Part shown: one piece after another, positions 35,545 to 44,732 of the stretch
How the letters are laid out: the number at the start of each line of letters is the position of its first letter
Numbering within the stretch: position 1 is the first letter of the stretch
From: Alcaligenes parafaecalis
GTDB taxonomy: Bacteria > Pseudomonadota > Gammaproteobacteria > Burkholderiales > Burkholderiaceae_B
Assembly (NCBI RefSeq): GCF_026344135.1
Contig: NZ_JAPKNA010000002.1
Location: forward strand, 620,001-684,000
Direction: 5' to 3'
Length of the DNA stretch: 64,000 nt
The notes under the pieces: generated by a model
Databases searched by the model: none
Told to the model about the DNA's origin: nothing
What the model saw: only the letters and a program-made list of their open reading frames with translations
Position numbers and translations under genes: made by a program

Positions 35545-38500
35545 ATGGTTCTCTCTGATTTATGTATCCGTCGCCCGGTATTCGCCACGGTTCTGTCTTT
35601 GGTGATTGTGCTGGTTGGTTTCATTTCCTATGAGCGCCTGACCGTACGCGAATACCCCGCCATCGATGAGCCGGTGGTGTCTGTCATCACCAACTATAAA
35701 GGGGCCTCACCGGAGGTGATCGAGTCCCAGGTCACCAAGCCTTTGGAAGACCAGTTGTCCGGTATTGAAGGCGTGAACGTGATGACGTCACGCAGTCGTT
35801 CCGAACGCAGCCTGATCAACATTAAATTCAATCTGGACCGAGCCCCTGATGCGGCCGCCGCGGATGTGCGTGACAAGGTCTCGCGGGCCCGTCGCTTTTT
35901 GCCTGATGAGGTGGACGAACCCATCATCAACAAGGTGGAGGCGGACTCTACCCCGATTATTTATGTAGGTGTGGACACCGGCGACTACAGCATGCTGGAG
36001 GCCTCGGACTACATCAACCGCTATATCAAGACACGTTTGTCGGTTTTGCCCGGTGCGGCCGAAGTGCGTGTGTTTGGCGAACGCTTGCCCGCCATGCGTA
36101 TCGACCTGGATCGTACCCGCCTGGGGGCGTATCAGTTAACCGTGCAGGACGTGGAAGATGCCCTGCGCAAGCAGAACGTGCTGATCCCGGCTGGCCGGAT
36201 CGAGTCCGATGCACGCGAGTTTTCTGTGGTGTCCTCGACGGACCTGGAAACGCCCGATGAGTTTCGCGACATCATCATCAGCCAGGTGGCGGGTTATCCG
36301 GTACGTATCTCCGATATTGCCGACGTGCGTATCGGGCCAGCCGAAGAGCGGGTATTGGCCCGTTTTAACGGCCAGAACAGTCTGAACATTGGTGTGACCA
36401 AGCAGTCCACCGCGAATCCGCTGGACCTGTCCAAGTCCGTGCGTGCCGAAGTCGAGCGCATCAACGAGAGCTTGCCGGGCAATATGAAGCTGGCCGTGTC
36501 TTACGACAGTTCCATCTTCATTCAGAAATCCATTGATTCGGTGTACACCACCATTGCCGAAGCGATCTTGCTGGTGGTGCTGGTGATCGTTTTTTTCCTG
36601 CGCAGCTTCCGTGCCAGTGTCATCCCCATTGTGACGATTCCGATCTCTCTGATCGGTGCCTTCGCCATCATGTATATGCTGGGTTTTTCCATCAATACGC
36701 TGACTTTGCTGGCGATGGTGCTGGCCATTGGTCTGGTGGTGGACGATGCGATTGTGGTGCTGGAGAACGTGTACCGCCATATCGAAGAGGGCAAGACGGC
36801 CATGCAGGCGGCCTTTTTGGGTGTGCGTGAAATTGCCTTCGCCGTGATTGCCATGACGCTGACGCTGGTGGCGGTGTACGCGCCACTGGCTTTCGCCACA
36901 GGCCGCACCGGGCGATTATTCATCGAGTTTGCCCTGACCCTGGCTGCCGCCGTGCTGGTATCCGGTTTTGTGGCGCTTACCCTGACTCCCATGATGTGCT
37001 CGCGCATGTTGCGCCCACATGGCGCAAAAGTGGGCCGCGTCAGTCAGAGCATAGAGAACTTCCTGGTCTGGCTGACCCGTGGCTATCGTCGCGTTCTGAT
37101 TCGTGCCTTGCGCTGGCGCTTTCTGGTCTTGCTTATTGGTGTCGCGGTCGCGGCCTCCAGTGGCCTGCTGTTTACCGTCATCAAAAGCGAACTGGCTCCG
37201 ATTGAAGACCGAGGTGTGATCTTCGGGATTGTGAATTCGCCTGAGGGGGCCACACTGGATTACACCTTGCACAATGTGGAGCGGGTGGAAGAGCTGTATC
37301 GCGGCATACCGGAAACAGAGGGCTACCAGTCCGTTATTGGTTTCCCGACTGTGACCGACTCGTTTGCGATTCTGCGTCTGAAACCCTGGGAAGAGCGCAC
37401 ACGCAATCAGCAATCCATTGCGCGTGAACTGCAGCCTCATTTCTCGGCGATTTCGGGGGCGCGCGCCTTCCCGACCAACCCGCCGTCCTTGGGGCAGCGG
37501 GCTACGTCCAAGCCAGTGGAGTTCGTGATCATGAGTCAGGCCCCGTATCCGGAGCTGGCCAAGATCGTGGACGAGTTCCTGGCCGAGCTGAAGGACTATC
37601 CAGGCTTGTTGAACGTGGATACCGACTTGCGTTTGAACACGCCGGAAATCCGCATTGATGTAGACCGCGACAAGCTGGCTGACACAGGCGTGTCAGTGGA
37701 AGCGGTTGGCCGCACACTGGAATCCATGCTGGGTGGCCGTCAGGTGACGCGCTACAAGAGCGATGGCGAACAATACGATGTGATTGTGCAGGTCGACAAA
37801 CTGGCTCGCTCCAGCCCGCAAAATATTCTGGATATTTACGTGCGCACCAAAGACGGTGGTATGGTGCAGGCCTCCAACTTCCTGAAGGTGCGCGAAAGCG
37901 TGTCGCCGCAATCGCTGAACCACTTCAACCGGTTGCGGGCGGTGATTGTGGAAGCCTCGGTGGCACCCGGCTATGCCCTGGGTGAAGTGCTGGAGCACAT
38001 GAGCGAGGTGGCCCGCAAGACCTTGCCGGAAACCGTGCAGACGGACCTGGATGGGCAGTCGCGGGAGTTCCGTGATTCTTCGGGCAGCATCTATCTGGTT
38101 TTCCTGATGGCCCTGGCCTTTATTTATCTGGTGCTGGCCGCGCAGTTTGAAAGCTGGCGCAATCCGCTCATCATCATGCTGTCCGTGCCCTTGTCCATGA
38201 CGGGGGCCTTGCTGGCGCTGTGGTTATCGGGCGGAACCTTGTCCATCTATAGCCAGATCGGTTTGATTACGCTGGTCGGCCTGATTACCAAGCACGGTAT
38301 CTTGATTGTGGAGTTTGCCACCCAGCAACGCGAAGCCGGGGCCAGTTTGTACAATGCCGTGGTGCGCGCTTGCGAGATGCGCCTGCGCCCCATCTTGATG
38401 ACAACCGGCGCCATGGTGCTGGGTGTCTTGCCGCTGGCCTATGCCTCCGGAGCCGGTGCGGAATCCCGTCAGCAAATTGGTTGGGTGCTGGTGGGCGGTT

Positions 38501-38622
38501 TGTCCCTGGGGACCTTGCTGACCTTGTTTGTGGTGCCGGTGGCATACACCTTGATTGCAGGCAAGAAGGTGGGGCAGGACAAGCAGTTGGAACTGATTGA
38601 TAAGCCCGAGGCGTCTGTCTAA
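35545..38622 (+). CDS. RND efflux permease (HAE1 family)
   Basis: 1025 residues, with twelve transmembrane segments in two halves and two large periplasmic loops. The proton-relay Asp pair is in GLVVDDAIVVLENV, and the second-half counterpart is GLITKHGILIVEFA, where the usual Asn is His. The duplicated architecture and length fit a proton-driven multidrug exporter. The substrates are unknown. The only partner is the upstream adaptor; there is no local regulator or OprM-type gene. Confidence 0.92.
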   Translation: MVLSDLCIRRPVFATVLSLVIVLVGFISYERLTVREYPAIDEPVVSVITNYKGASPEVIESQVTKPLEDQLSGIEGVNVMTSRSRSERSLINIKFNLDRAPDAAAADVRDKVSRARRFLPDEVDEPIINKVEADSTPIIYVGVDTGDYSMLEASDYINRYIKTRLSVLPGAAEVRVFGERLPAMRIDLDRTRLGAYQLTVQDVEDALRKQNVLIPAGRIESDAREFSVVSSTDLETPDEFRDIIISQVAGYPVRISDIADVRIGPAEERVLARFNGQNSLNIGVTKQSTANPLDLSKSVRAEVERINESLPGNMKLAVSYDSSIFIQKSIDSVYTTIAEAILLVVLVIVFFLRSFRASVIPIVTIPISLIGAFAIMYMLGFSINTLTLLAMVLAIGLVVDDAIVVLENVYRHIEEGKTAMQAAFLGVREIAFAVIAMTLTLVAVYAPLAFATGRTGRLFIEFALTLAAAVLVSGFVALTLTPMMCSRMLRPHGAKVGRVSQSIENFLVWLTRGYRRVLIRALRWRFLVLLIGVAVAASSGLLFTVIKSELAPIEDRGVIFGIVNSPEGATLDYTLHNVERVEELYRGIPETEGYQSVIGFPTVTDSFAILRLKPWEERTRNQQSIARELQPHFSAISGARAFPTNPPSLGQRATSKPVEFVIMSQAPYPELAKIVDEFLAELKDYPGLLNVDTDLRLNTPEIRIDVDRDKLADTGVSVEAVGRTLESMLGGRQVTRYKSDGEQYDVIVQVDKLARSSPQNILDIYVRTKDGGMVQASNFLKVRESVSPQSLNHFNRLRAVIVEASVAPGYALGEVLEHMSEVARKTLPETVQTDLDGQSREFRDSSGSIYLVFLMALAFIYLVLAAQFESWRNPLIIMLSVPLSMTGALLALWLSGGTLSIYSQIGLITLVGLITKHGILIVEFATQQREAGASLYNAVVRACEMRLRPILMTTGAMVLGVLPLAYASGAGAESRQQIGWVLVGGLSLGTLLTLFVVPVAYTLIAGKKVGQDKQLELIDKPEASV

Positions 38623-38712
38623 ACGACTGGACCACTGTATCCGGGGTGGCAGGCAATAGTGCCGTTACCTTGTTGAAGGCAGTGGCCTTGATTGAATTTG
38701 TAGGGAAAGTAA

Positions 38713-39438
38713 ATGCGTCAAATTATTCTGGATACTGAAACCACCGGTCTGGAGCCGCGCGAGGGGCACCGTATTGTCGAGGTCGGCGGGGTAGAGCTGT
38801 TCAACCGTAAATTGACGGGCCGTCACCTGCACTTGTATCTGAACCCGGATCGGGATTCAGACCCGGAAGCCTTGGCCATTCACGGTTTGACCACCGAGTT
38901 CCTGGCCGGACACCCGCGCTTCAAGGATGTAGTGGATCAGGTGCTGGACTTTGTGAACGGTGCCGAAGTCATCATCCATAACGCCTCCTTTGATACGCGC
39001 TTTCTGGACGCCGAACTGCAGAAAGTAGGCAAGAAGCCATTTTCCAATTACTGCGACACCATTACCGACTCCTTGCTGGTAGCGCGGGAAATGCATCCGG
39101 GCAAGCGCAACTCGCTGGATGCCTTGTGCGAACGCTACGGTATCTCCAACTCTCACCGCACCTTGCACGGCGCCTTGCTGGACTCGGAGTTGCTGGCCGA
39201 TGTCTGGCTGGCCATGACGCGCGGTCAGGATGCCTTGTTAATGGACTTTGACGAGTCAGGCGGAGAAGGCGGCGACGGCAGCGATTTGAGCCTGGGCAAG
39301 TTTGATACCAGTGTGCTGAAAGTCTTGCGTGCTTCGGAAGCCGATCAGGCCGAGCATGAAAAGTATATGGATGTGCTGGAAAAGCAGAATAAAAAAGCAC
39401 CCTTGTGGCGCGAGATGTTGAACCCCTCGGCGGAGTGA
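38713..39438 (+). CDS. dnaQ: DNA polymerase III epsilon subunit (proofreading exonuclease)
   Basis: 241 residues. ExoI DTETTG, ExoII NASFDTRFL and ExoIII HGALLDSELLADVW complete the DEDDh nuclease site. The C-terminal tail after residue 175 is acidic then charged and should bind the polymerase alpha subunit. It lies downstream of the RND genes but has its own 90-base gap, and is followed by a tRNA gene. Confidence 0.95.
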   Translation: MRQIILDTETTGLEPREGHRIVEVGGVELFNRKLTGRHLHLYLNPDRDSDPEALAIHGLTTEFLAGHPRFKDVVDQVLDFVNGAEVIIHNASFDTRFLDAELQKVGKKPFSNYCDTITDSLLVAREMHPGKRNSLDALCERYGISNSHRTLHGALLDSELLADVWLAMTRGQDALLMDFDESGGEGGDGSDLSLGKFDTSVLKVLRASEADQAEHEKYMDVLEKQNKKAPLWREMLNPSAE

Positions 39439-39532
39439 TGGCCGCATAAAAATAGCAGGCCCAAAACTTGTCAGGCAAGCAGGGCCATGCTATAGTTTCT
39501 TTCTTCGCAGCTTTTCAGTTCTTGAAAGCTTC

Positions 39533-39607
39533 GGGCGGTTAACTCAGTGGTAGAGTGCCACCTTCACACGGTGGAAGTCACAAGTTCGAACCTTGTACCG
39601 CCCACCA
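39533..39607 (+). tRNA. tRNA-Val (anticodon CAC)
   Basis: The acceptor stem pairs GGGCGGT (39533-39539) with ACCGCCC (39597-39603), followed by A and an encoded CCA. The anticodon stem CCACC/GGTGG holds the loop TTCACAC, so the anticodon is CAC and reads GUG. The T-loop is GTTCGAA. Confidence 0.93.
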
Positions 39608-39814
39608 TCTCTACCTTCCTTATTTTTCCCCTGCTTTAAATTTCATTGCCCACACATCGCGGCGGCTTTCTTGCGTCCATATGGTTTGTGTTGTCCCACG
39701 CTTGTGTTTGCTCGGTCGAGCCCCTTGAGGTTTGATAGAGACAGGCCTGCAGCGTCACATGAGGCAACACGGAGTCATTCCGGGGTGCAGAAAAAATACT
39801 GTTGAGCCAATGCA

Positions 39815-39846
39815 AAACGCCCAATGAAAATCATTGGGCGTTTTTA
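39815..39846 (-). terminator. Terminator of the AtoE-type carrier gene
   Basis: Arms AAACGCCCAATG and CATTGGGCGTTT flank a short AT loop. On the minus strand an A/T-rich tract follows it about 45 bases after the stop codon. The rest of the 39608-39891 gap after the tRNA has no gene that I can support. Confidence 0.75.
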
Positions 39847-39891
39847 TTTTCAAGACGTTTGCGATACTCGTGCAGAGCATCGCTCTGCGTC

Positions 39892-41205
39892 TTACAACCA
39901 GGTCAAGCCAATCGAAATCACGATACCCGAAACAATGAGCTGAATCAGGCAAAAGCCCATGATGTCCTTGGCTTTCAATCCGGCAATAGCCAGTACTGGC
40001 AAGGCCCAGAAAGGCTGCAGCATATTGGTCCAGGAATCACCCCAGGCGACAGCCATGGCGGTGCGAGCCATATCGGCGTCCAGCGCCTGAGTAGCGGCAA
40101 TCACGACCGGGCTTTGTACGGCCCATTGTCCACCGCCCGAAGGTACAAAAATATTGACCAGACCGGCGCTCATGAAGGTCCAGAAAGGCAGGGTGGTGGC
40201 GGTAGCAAAAGACACCATCCACTCGGACAGGCTGGCAGCCAGACCGGAGTCGATCATGATGGCCATGATGCCTGCGTAAAAGGGGAACTGGATCACAATC
40301 CCGGCACCGCCGCGGATGGCTTCATCCAGGCTTTTCAGCAGACGACGTGGTGTGCCATGCAGCAAGATAGCCAGAATCAGGAAGGTGAAGTTGATCACGT
40401 TCAGGTTCAGGGTCGCACCGCGCAGCACGTAGTAGTCAAACAGGTAGGCCAGGCCAGCGACACCAATCACAATCGAGATCAGGCGGCTGTTTTCCAGACG
40501 GTCCGCAGGGCGATCCGTGGTTTGTGTGGTGTCATCTGGAGCATCTTCCAGCAACTTGGGATCCACATAAATGCTTTCTTTATCGCTGGGCAGCATCAAG
40601 CGGTTGATCAATGGCACCAGGATAAACAGGGCGATCACAATGGCCAGATTGAAGAAAGCGAAGATAGTGTCGGATGTACCGATGATGCCAATCTTGTCTT
40701 CGGAAAAGTGCCCCGAGGTGGCAATAGTCAGTGGAACCGAACCGGCCAGCCCACCGTGCCAGACCAGAAATCCGGAGTAGGCACTGGCAACCAGCAAGCG
40801 GTAGTCAACACGGACCTGACGGGCCAGTTCTTTGGCGAACAGGGCACCCACCACCAGACCGAAGCCCCAGTTGATCCAGCTTGCAGCCAGAGAAACCAGA
40901 GTGACCAGAATAATGGCCGAGCCTGCGGAGCGAGCCAGAGAGGCCAGACCACGCAACCAGCTTTTTACCAAAGGGGTGCTGGCCAGCATGTGCCCAGTTA
41001 GCAAGACCAGCAGCATTTGCATGGCAAAGGTCAGCAGACCCCAAAAGCCATTGCCCCAATACTGGATGATCTGCATGGGAGAGCGTTGCTCAAAGGCCAT
41101 TGCCGCAATCCCGGCAATCAGTGTGAGCAGAATGACGAAAATATACGGATCGGGTAGATAGCGTTCAACCAGGCGGACCGAACCGCGCGTCATGGCTTTA
41201 AACAT
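39892..41205 (-). CDS. AtoE-family short-chain fatty acid transporter
   Basis: 437 residues, about the length of E. coli AtoE. The chosen ATG (MFKAMTRGSVRLVERYLPDPYIF) is preceded by AGGAG with eight bases of spacing; an ATG 24 codons upstream has a weaker site. Family stretches include GFGLVVGALFAKEL, SGGGQWAVQSPVV and WGDSWTNMLQPFWALP, with about eleven to twelve hydrophobic segments. It should take up short-chain fatty acids such as acetoacetate or butyrate, perhaps in symport. It stands alone and is divergent from the TonB receptor gene. Confidence 0.87.
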   Translation of the reverse strand: MFKAMTRGSVRLVERYLPDPYIFVILLTLIAGIAAMAFEQRSPMQIIQYWGNGFWGLLTFAMQMLLVLLTGHMLASTPLVKSWLRGLASLARSAGSAIILVTLVSLAASWINWGFGLVVGALFAKELARQVRVDYRLLVASAYSGFLVWHGGLAGSVPLTIATSGHFSEDKIGIIGTSDTIFAFFNLAIVIALFILVPLINRLMLPSDKESIYVDPKLLEDAPDDTTQTTDRPADRLENSRLISIVIGVAGLAYLFDYYVLRGATLNLNVINFTFLILAILLHGTPRRLLKSLDEAIRGGAGIVIQFPFYAGIMAIMIDSGLAASLSEWMVSFATATTLPFWTFMSAGLVNIFVPSGGGQWAVQSPVVIAATQALDADMARTAMAVAWGDSWTNMLQPFWALPVLAIAGLKAKDIMGFCLIQLIVSGIVISIGLTWL

Positions 41206-41405
41206 AAATTGTGCTCCTGTGGATTTGCGCCAGTATTTGCGCGGGTCCTGTGTCTTGGGATTGGATTCGGTGCTCATTTGTGCGAGCACCTTGCTGACAG
41301 CATGTTGATAAAAATGCTCAGTACAGCCGTATTGTTGGCGAGAAGCCGCAAATTGGGAAGACGGGAAAACCTGAACCTTAAAGTTTCTGGCTAGTTGTAG
41401 TTCTT

Positions 41406-41429
41406 CGCTATATGCTTTACTATATAGCG
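41406..41429. promoter_or_regulatory. ModE-like operator
   Basis: CGCTATAT-N8-ATATAGCG is a perfect eight-base dyad with eight-base spacer, the same layout as the E. coli modA operator (CGTTATAT-N8-ACATAACG). It is 140 bases before the TonB receptor gene. A possible -35 TTGTAG (41395) and -10 TACTAT (41418) put the -10 inside the dyad, as expected for repression when molybdate is ample. The remainder of 41206-41405 holds no gene. Confidence 0.65.
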
Positions 41430-41477
41430 GTGTTTTCGAAAGAACCATCACTCATCGCTCGATGATGGGTTCTATTT

Positions 41478-41505
41478 ACGGGCCCCCTGGGGCCCGTTTT
41501 TTTTT
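41478..41505 (+). terminator. Terminator-like hairpin in the TonB receptor leader
   Basis: CGGGCC/GGCCCG arms around a short loop are followed by nine T. It lies between the ModE-like site and the TonB gene, so transcripts from that promoter would meet it about 50-75 bases into the leader. A second, imperfect hairpin (ACCATCA/TGATGGGT) lies just before it. Confidence 0.7.
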
Positions 41506-41568
41506 GCAGTGCATTTTTGTGTAGTACCAGTTCATAAACCAATTAGAAAGATCGAATAGGGAAGTGGA

Positions 41569-43614
41569 ATGAGACATCAGTCCAAACGCGCCACAGCAGC
41601 GCGTCATCAATCCGTTTGTTTTGTACCTCGCGCTTTGGTCTTGAGCCTGATGGGGGTCTTGGCAGTTAGCCAGGCTCACGCTCAAGAAAACGAGGATCGC
41701 GTTTTCCAGTTGGGCAAAGTGGTCGTGCAGTCCAATCTGAATCGTGAAGCTCCCTTGGGAGAGAGCGCGGTTAGCCAGAAAGAAATGCAGGCTTTTGATT
41801 TGCGCGACGTGGGTGCCGCCGTCAGTGTGCAGCCCGGCGTGACCGTTTCGGCGGGCGGTGCTCGTAATGAACAAATGGTCTATGTGCGCGGCTTCGATTC
41901 GCGTCAGGTGCCTTTGTTCCTTGACGGTATTCCACAGTACGTGCCGTACGACGGCTATGTGGACTTCACCCGTTTCACCACGATGGACCTGAGCGAAATT
42001 CGAGTGGCCAAGGGTGCAGCTTCCTTACTGTATGGCCCCAACATCATGGGTGGTGCCATCAATCTGGTGACGCGCAAACCCGTTAAAGAATTTGAAGGTG
42101 AGTTCCGCGCCGGTTACGCTACGGGCGATCAGCGCTACAGCGCCTTGAACGTGGGCACTAACCAGGGTTCCTGGTATTTGCAAGCTGGCCTGTCCTGGTC
42201 GGGCGAACGTACTTTCCCTTTGGGCCGTGGTTTTGAGGATCAAAAAGCACGTCCTACCGATACCGGCGGCATGCGCAGCAATGCCTCGCAAATGGACAAG
42301 AAAGCATCCTTCAAACTGGGTATCACCCCCAATGCTACGGATGAATACGTCATTGGTTACGTGAACCAGAAAGGGCAGAAAGACAATCCGGTCTACACCG
42401 GCGTGAATGATGCCAAGCTGGGCCAACGCTACTGGCGCTGGCCTTACTGGGACAAGGAAAGCCTGTACTTCCTGAGCTCCACCCGGATTGGTGAGAGCAA
42501 CACCATCAAGACCCGTGTGTATGAAGACAAGTACAAGAACGGTCTGGATATGTATAGCGACGGGCAATACGCCACGCTGACGGGGCCGACAAGCGAGTAC
42601 ACGGACCGTACCCGTGGTGCGGCGCTGGAGTGGGTGAACACCAGCCTGGACAATCACGAACTGCACTTTGCCTTGCACTACAAGGAAGATCAGCACCGTG
42701 ATCCCAAGCCCGCTGGCACGGAACACTATAAAGACGTAACCACCTCCCTGGCTTTTGAAGATCGCATTGCTCTGGGCGAGCAGTGGCAACTGCGCGTTGG
42801 TGCCAGCCACGAGCGTCGCAAAGCCAAAGAGGCGCATAACTTTGAAACCGGCGATACCGATGCCACCAACGGTCTGCTGGAACTGGGTTACGACTGGAGC
42901 GAAGCGATGCAGGTCTACGGTAGCGTGGCCTACAAAACCCGCTTCCCCACGATTAAAGATCGTTACTCCAGCCGCATGGGTTACGCCCAACCCAACCCGG
43001 ATCTGAAACCAGAGCATGCCATTCACTACGAACTGGGCTTGCGTGGTCAGCCATGGGAAGGCGCTCAACTGGAATCGGCACTGTTCCTGAGCCAGGTGCG
43101 TGACATGATTCAAAGCACCGTTATCCAGGCACCCGGCTGCGACAAGTATCGTCCTGTAGGCTTTTGTGATCAGGCCACCAACTTGGGCAAGGCTCGTCAA
43201 ATGGGTCTGGAACTGTCCTTGCAGCAGGATTTTTCGGCACACTGGTCTGGTGGCCTGGCATACACTTATTTGAATCGTCGCAATCAGTCTGATCCAGACG
43301 TCAAATTGGTGGATACGCCGAATCACCGTCTGTTTGCTCACTTGAGCTGGAAGCCGACGGCACAGTGGGAAGTAATGGGTTCGGTGGAAACCGAAAGTGG
43401 CCGTTACTACTCCTACGCCAATAGCAAGGGCGATCAGATTTACGAAAAAACACCGGGCTTTGCCTTGTTGGGCTTGAAGGGTATCTGGCGTCCGAATTCG
43501 GACATCACCCTGGAAGCGGGTGTACGTAACCTGGGCGACAAGTTGTACCAATATAAAGAAGGCTACCCCATGCCCGGACGTGTCTGGTTTGTGGGCGGAA
43601 GCTATCGTTTCTAA
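41569..43614 (+). CDS. TonB-dependent outer-membrane receptor, putative molybdate/tungstate uptake
   Basis: 681 residues with a signal peptide ending at SQAHAQ. The plug domain (about 45-165) contains VYVRGFDSRQVPLFLDGIP and LYGPNIMGGAINLVTR, and the barrel ends with the terminal Phe in VGGSYRF. It would carry a rare metal chelate across the outer membrane using TonB energy. The FecCD-type importer that follows within 40 bases and the ModE-like site upstream point to molybdate or tungstate, perhaps as a catecholate chelate. Siderophore-iron is the main alternative; no Fur box was seen. Confidence 0.85.
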   Translation: MRHQSKRATAARHQSVCFVPRALVLSLMGVLAVSQAHAQENEDRVFQLGKVVVQSNLNREAPLGESAVSQKEMQAFDLRDVGAAVSVQPGVTVSAGGARNEQMVYVRGFDSRQVPLFLDGIPQYVPYDGYVDFTRFTTMDLSEIRVAKGAASLLYGPNIMGGAINLVTRKPVKEFEGEFRAGYATGDQRYSALNVGTNQGSWYLQAGLSWSGERTFPLGRGFEDQKARPTDTGGMRSNASQMDKKASFKLGITPNATDEYVIGYVNQKGQKDNPVYTGVNDAKLGQRYWRWPYWDKESLYFLSSTRIGESNTIKTRVYEDKYKNGLDMYSDGQYATLTGPTSEYTDRTRGAALEWVNTSLDNHELHFALHYKEDQHRDPKPAGTEHYKDVTTSLAFEDRIALGEQWQLRVGASHERRKAKEAHNFETGDTDATNGLLELGYDWSEAMQVYGSVAYKTRFPTIKDRYSSRMGYAQPNPDLKPEHAIHYELGLRGQPWEGAQLESALFLSQVRDMIQSTVIQAPGCDKYRPVGFCDQATNLGKARQMGLELSLQQDFSAHWSGGLAYTYLNRRNQSDPDVKLVDTPNHRLFAHLSWKPTAQWEVMGSVETESGRYYSYANSKGDQIYEKTPGFALLGLKGIWRPNSDITLEAGVRNLGDKLYQYKEGYPMPGRVWFVGGSYRF

Positions 43615-43652
43615 AGCACATCGTGCTTAGCAGTTAAAGGGGGAGAGGCGGG

Positions 43653-44732
43653 ATGAAGCGTCGTGACATATTGCGTGCCTTGGCGGCACTGCCGATTTTG
43701 GCGCCTCATGCCCGCTTGCTGGCCCAGTCTGGGGAGGCTGGGGCCAGTACCTCTATCAATTTGCATATCAGCGTGGCGGGCAAGCTGCCCGACCCGGCCA
43801 AGGTGGGCCGGGTGGTGGCCGCTGGTCCGCCCGCTTCTGTGCTGGTGTATTGCCTGGCACCGCATACTCTTTTAGGTTGGCCTTTTCAGTTGGCGCCTGC
43901 CGCGCAGGGCCTGATGGCCGCCGCGGGTTTCTCCTTGCCTTATCTGGGCCGTCTGGCTGGTCGGGGCAGTACCTTGTCCCTGGAAAGCCTGCTGGCTTTG
44001 AAGCCCGATATGGTGGTGGATATAGGGGATGTGAATCCCTATTACGAGTCGGCCGCCAAGTCCGTGCAGGAACAGACCGGCGTGCCCTATGTTTTGCTGG
44101 ATGGTCGTTTGAATGACAGCCCGGCGCAGTTGCGTCAGGCAGGGCATTTGCTGGGGCAGGCAGAGCGCGGTCAGCAATTGGCCTTACGCGCTCAAGTTAT
44201 TCTGGACGTTGCCCATCAGGCTGCCCGACCCCGAGCCAAGGGCTTGAAAGCCTATTTGGCACGCGGTAATGATGGCTTGGAAACTGGTATGGGTCAGTCC
44301 ATTCATACCGAAGTGCTGCGGCTGTGTGGTTTGACGGTCATGGGCGACGAGAAAAGCGATAATCGGTTGGGCCGTATTTCTTACGAGCAATTATTAGCCT
44401 GGGACCCGGACATTCTGTTCGCCCAGGACGACGCTTTTTTTGAATTGGCCAGGACTCAGGCGCCCTGGAATCAGCTCAAGGCTGTGCGGGAAGGGCGTTT
44501 GTATCGTGTTCCAGCCTTGCCTTTCGGTTGGCTGGATGGCCCGCCGGGAATCAATCGTCTGGCCGGTGTGATCTGGCTGAGTGCCTTGCTGGAAGGTAGT
44601 GAGGCCATGCCACGCATGCTGGCAGAGTTGCAGGATTTCTACTCAGCCTTTTACGGCATGTCTTTGGACAGCGAGCAGATCAAGCGACTGGTGCAAGGGC
44701 TGGACCCCTTGGGTTCAACACAAAACTCATGA
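43653..44732 (+). CDS. Periplasmic metal-binding protein (cluster A-II/BtuF-MolA type)
   Basis: 359 residues. The N-terminus MKRRDILRALAALPILAPHARLLAQ includes a twin-arginine-like start and a signal peptide. The fold matches the BtuF/FhuD/MolA class: LLALKPDMVVDIG, ETGMGQSIHTEVLRLCG and PFGWLDGPPGINRLAGVIWL. Such proteins serve BtuCD-type importers, including the molybdate/tungstate MolBCA system of Haemophilus. It overlaps the permease gene by four bases. The ligand is inferred from the ModE-like operator. Confidence 0.82.
   Translation: MKRRDILRALAALPILAPHARLLAQSGEAGASTSINLHISVAGKLPDPAKVGRVVAAGPPASVLVYCLAPHTLLGWPFQLAPAAQGLMAAAGFSLPYLGRLAGRGSTLSLESLLALKPDMVVDIGDVNPYYESAAKSVQEQTGVPYVLLDGRLNDSPAQLRQAGHLLGQAERGQQLALRAQVILDVAHQAARPRAKGLKAYLARGNDGLETGMGQSIHTEVLRLCGLTVMGDEKSDNRLGRISYEQLLAWDPDILFAQDDAFFELARTQAPWNQLKAVREGRLYRVPALPFGWLDGPPGINRLAGVIWLSALLEGSEAMPRMLAELQDFYSAFYGMSLDSEQIKRLVQGLDPLGSTQNS

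Noticed and set aside
41430..41568. Cobalamin or Moco riboswitch upstream of the TonB receptor
   Set aside because: The leader between the likely promoter and the terminator is too short for a cobalamin riboswitch, and no B12 box or recognisable Moco motif was seen; only hairpins can be supported.
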